From: Lachnospiraceae bacterium
Lineage (GTDB): Bacteria > Bacillota > Clostridia > Lachnospirales > Lachnospiraceae
DNA length: 7,515 bases
Assembly: GCA_017958585.1 (NCBI GenBank)
Contig: JAGDCK010000246.1
Location: forward strand, 1 to 7,515
Direction: 5' to 3'
The notes beneath the pieces were generated by a model. That model was not told the DNA's origin. It saw nothing but the letters and a program-made list of their open reading frames with translations, and searched no databases. Below, one piece after another: positions 6,111-7,515 of the stretch (within the stretch, counting starts at the first letter, position 1; each line of letters opens with the position of its first letter). A program made the translations under genes and the position numbers.

Positions 6111-7515
6111 CTACTCTCTTCCGTAGAAATCCACCACTTCTTCCATCTTGTTGCAGATGTCATTTATCTCCGAAAGTCTCTTAGAGAGTTTGTCCACATC
6201 TGCTCCCACTGTCTCTGCCGAAGCGCAAACCTCCTCAGACACAGCTGCATTTTCCTGAGCGGTTGATGAGAGGGATTGAACGACTTTTACCAGCTCGCCC
6301 TTTACCACCTGAATGGAAGCGGACTTTTCGCTGATATTGTCAAGTTTCTCCTCGATCTCTCTGACTCCTGCCTTCATGGCATCCATCTTTTCAACCACGA
6401 CCTCGGCCTTCTTTATCTGCTCGTCGTTACCTGCTACCAGGGCATCGTTTGAATCCTTGGTCTTTTGCATGGTATCAACGATCTCACCGATGATATCCGC
6501 CGTTTCAGCCGCAGATCTGGCAGAATTTGCCGCCAGGTTTTTGATCTCCTCGGCAACAACCGCAAATCCAAGCCCAAGTTCCCCGGCATGGGCTGCCTCC
6601 ACTGAAGCATTAAGAGCAAGGAGATTTATCTGGAATGCCAGATTGTCGATGGTCTTTACGATCGACTTGGCGTTCATTGTGTTCTTCACGCCTTCCTCAA
6701 TGTCTCTGGAGATGCTCTCAACGATCGCGTTGTTGTCCTCAAGTTTTTTGTTCAACTGCACCATGGCATCCTCGGAATCCAGGGCATAGTTGTTTATCTT
6801 TTTTAAATACTCTCCGCTCTCTCTGATCTGTTCATTTACCGCATCCAGACTTCTGGTGAAGTCTTCGGTTGCTGTCATGGCTTCCTGAGTTGCCGCAGCC
6901 TGGGCCGTCGCACCCGCCGCCACACTGTTCATGGCCGTGGTGATATCCGCCGTCTCAACTGCTGTTTTTCCGGAAATTTCCTGAATGCTGTCCGAGAAAT
7001 CAATGAGCTGTCCCCTGCTGCCATCGATCTCTTTTATCAGCCTGTCTGAAAGCCTCTTTAACAAACGACCCGAGATGATCACAATTGCTATAAGAGCCAC
7101 TGCCATTGAAATAGCGATGGCTAAGATAAGCCTCATAGCCTCAGATATTACCATGGACTGACTGACACCGGTAAACATCATTCCCCAGAATTCCGTACCG
7201 TTGTAGATCGGCTCATAGCAGACGGTGTAACTCTGACCCAGGATCTTCACACCGTTTTTTGTAAATGTTTCTCCGCTTTTTACCTGCTTAAATATCTCAG
7301 GATCAGCTGTGGTGCCGACTGCATAAGTGCCATCCTCTTTTTTGATATTTGTGAGCACTCGCAGATCATCCTTGAAAATAGTATGAAAAACAGGTACCTG
7401 ACTTTGATTAACATCATTGAAAAGGTCTACGGTAATCTCATCTTCCCCGTGATAAAGTCTGCCGCTTCCCTCATCATACACCCATTCACCACCGTCTCTT
7501 TCGAGAGTAGCCAGA
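6111..7515 (-). CDS. Methyl-accepting chemotaxis protein with extracellular Cache domain, 5' end outside window
   Basis: This is a transmembrane chemoreceptor that would signal to CheA/CheW. The window holds the last 467 residues; the frame is open at the right edge, so the first membrane helix and part of the sensor are missing. Residues about 30-123 match a single-Cache sensor (VFHTIFKDDLRVLTNI, GTYAVGTTADPEIF, then ILGQSYTVCYEPIYNG). A membrane helix follows at about 128-150 (LILAIAISMAVALIAIVII). No recognisable HAMP domain separates it from the cytoplasmic helices. The signalling tip is clear at about 291-326 (FQINLLALNASVEAAHAGE, GFAVVAEEIKNLA), with T-to-I and R-to-L changes from the usual QTN and GRG. 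Glu/Gln pairs in ATQEAM and QENAAVSEEV are likely methylation sites. There is no CheR-tethering pentapeptide; the end is FYGRE. A GTG at 7481 is in frame but lies inside the sensor domain and is not the true start. Confidence 0.96.
   Translation of the reverse strand, partial: LATLERDGGEWVYDEGSGRLYHGEDEITVDLFNDVNQSQVPVFHTIFKDDLRVLTNIKKEDGTYAVGTTADPEIFKQVKSGETFTKNGVKILGQSYTVCYEPIYNGTEFWGMMFTGVSQSMVISEAMRLILAIAISMAVALIAIVIISGRLLKRLSDRLIKEIDGSRGQLIDFSDSIQEISGKTAVETADITTAMNSVAAGATAQAAATQEAMTATEDFTRSLDAVNEQIRESGEYLKKINNYALDSEDAMVQLNKKLEDNNAIVESISRDIEEGVKNTMNAKSIVKTIDNLAFQINLLALNASVEAAHAGELGLGFAVVAEEIKNLAANSARSAAETADIIGEIVDTMQKTKDSNDALVAGNDEQIKKAEVVVEKMDAMKAGVREIEEKLDNISEKSASIQVVKGELVKVVQSLSSTAQENAAVSEEVCASAETVGADVDKLSKRLSEINDICNKMEEVVDFYGRE

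Overview
The window looks like a chromosomal segment from a motile, polysaccharide-degrading member of the Lachnospiraceae (Butyrivibrio/Roseburia/Pseudobutyrivibrio-like). The reasons are a family 3 glycosidase with its domains in reversed order, a Cache-type chemoreceptor, a receiver/HD-GYP protein and a FapA-type (DUF342) protein with Lachnospiraceae-style repeats. Coding DNA has moderate GC and the main intergenic region is very AT-rich. The assignment is an inference from gene content. All recognisable genes lie on the minus strand, so the biological reading order runs from high to low coordinates.

Layout in transcription order: (1) 7515-6111, a methyl-accepting chemotaxis protein that lacks its N-terminus at the window edge. 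(2) 6074-5391, 36 nt downstream, a 227-residue protein with a possible C39-like cysteine peptidase fold and a TTG or GTG start. These two probably share a transcript. (3) 5390-4878, a roughly 500 nt AT-rich region with a 9-bp inverted repeat at the end of the preceding gene, a good sigma-A-type promoter near 5187-5215, an open frame of 59 codons that reads like protein but has no convincing start, and small hairpins. (4) 4877-2556, a DUF342/FapA-family protein with nine 26-residue repeats at its N-terminus. (5) 2538-1399, a receiver plus HD-GYP protein, a predicted c-di-GMP phosphodiesterase. (6) 1380-1, the N-terminal 460 residues of a cytoplasmic GH3 beta-glucosidase-type enzyme. The gaps between genes 4, 5 and 6 are 17 and 18 nt with no visible terminator, so they look like one operon.

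The theme is signalling and motility: a chemoreceptor, a c-di-GMP hydrolase with a receiver, and a FapA-like protein. A glycosidase is attached to the end of the second operon. No mobile element, CRISPR array, tRNA or rRNA is visible. I see no clear novel defence or enzymatic system. The items most worth following up are the repeat-bearing FapA protein, the cryptic small frame in its leader, and the uncharacterised cysteine-peptidase-like gene beside the chemoreceptor.
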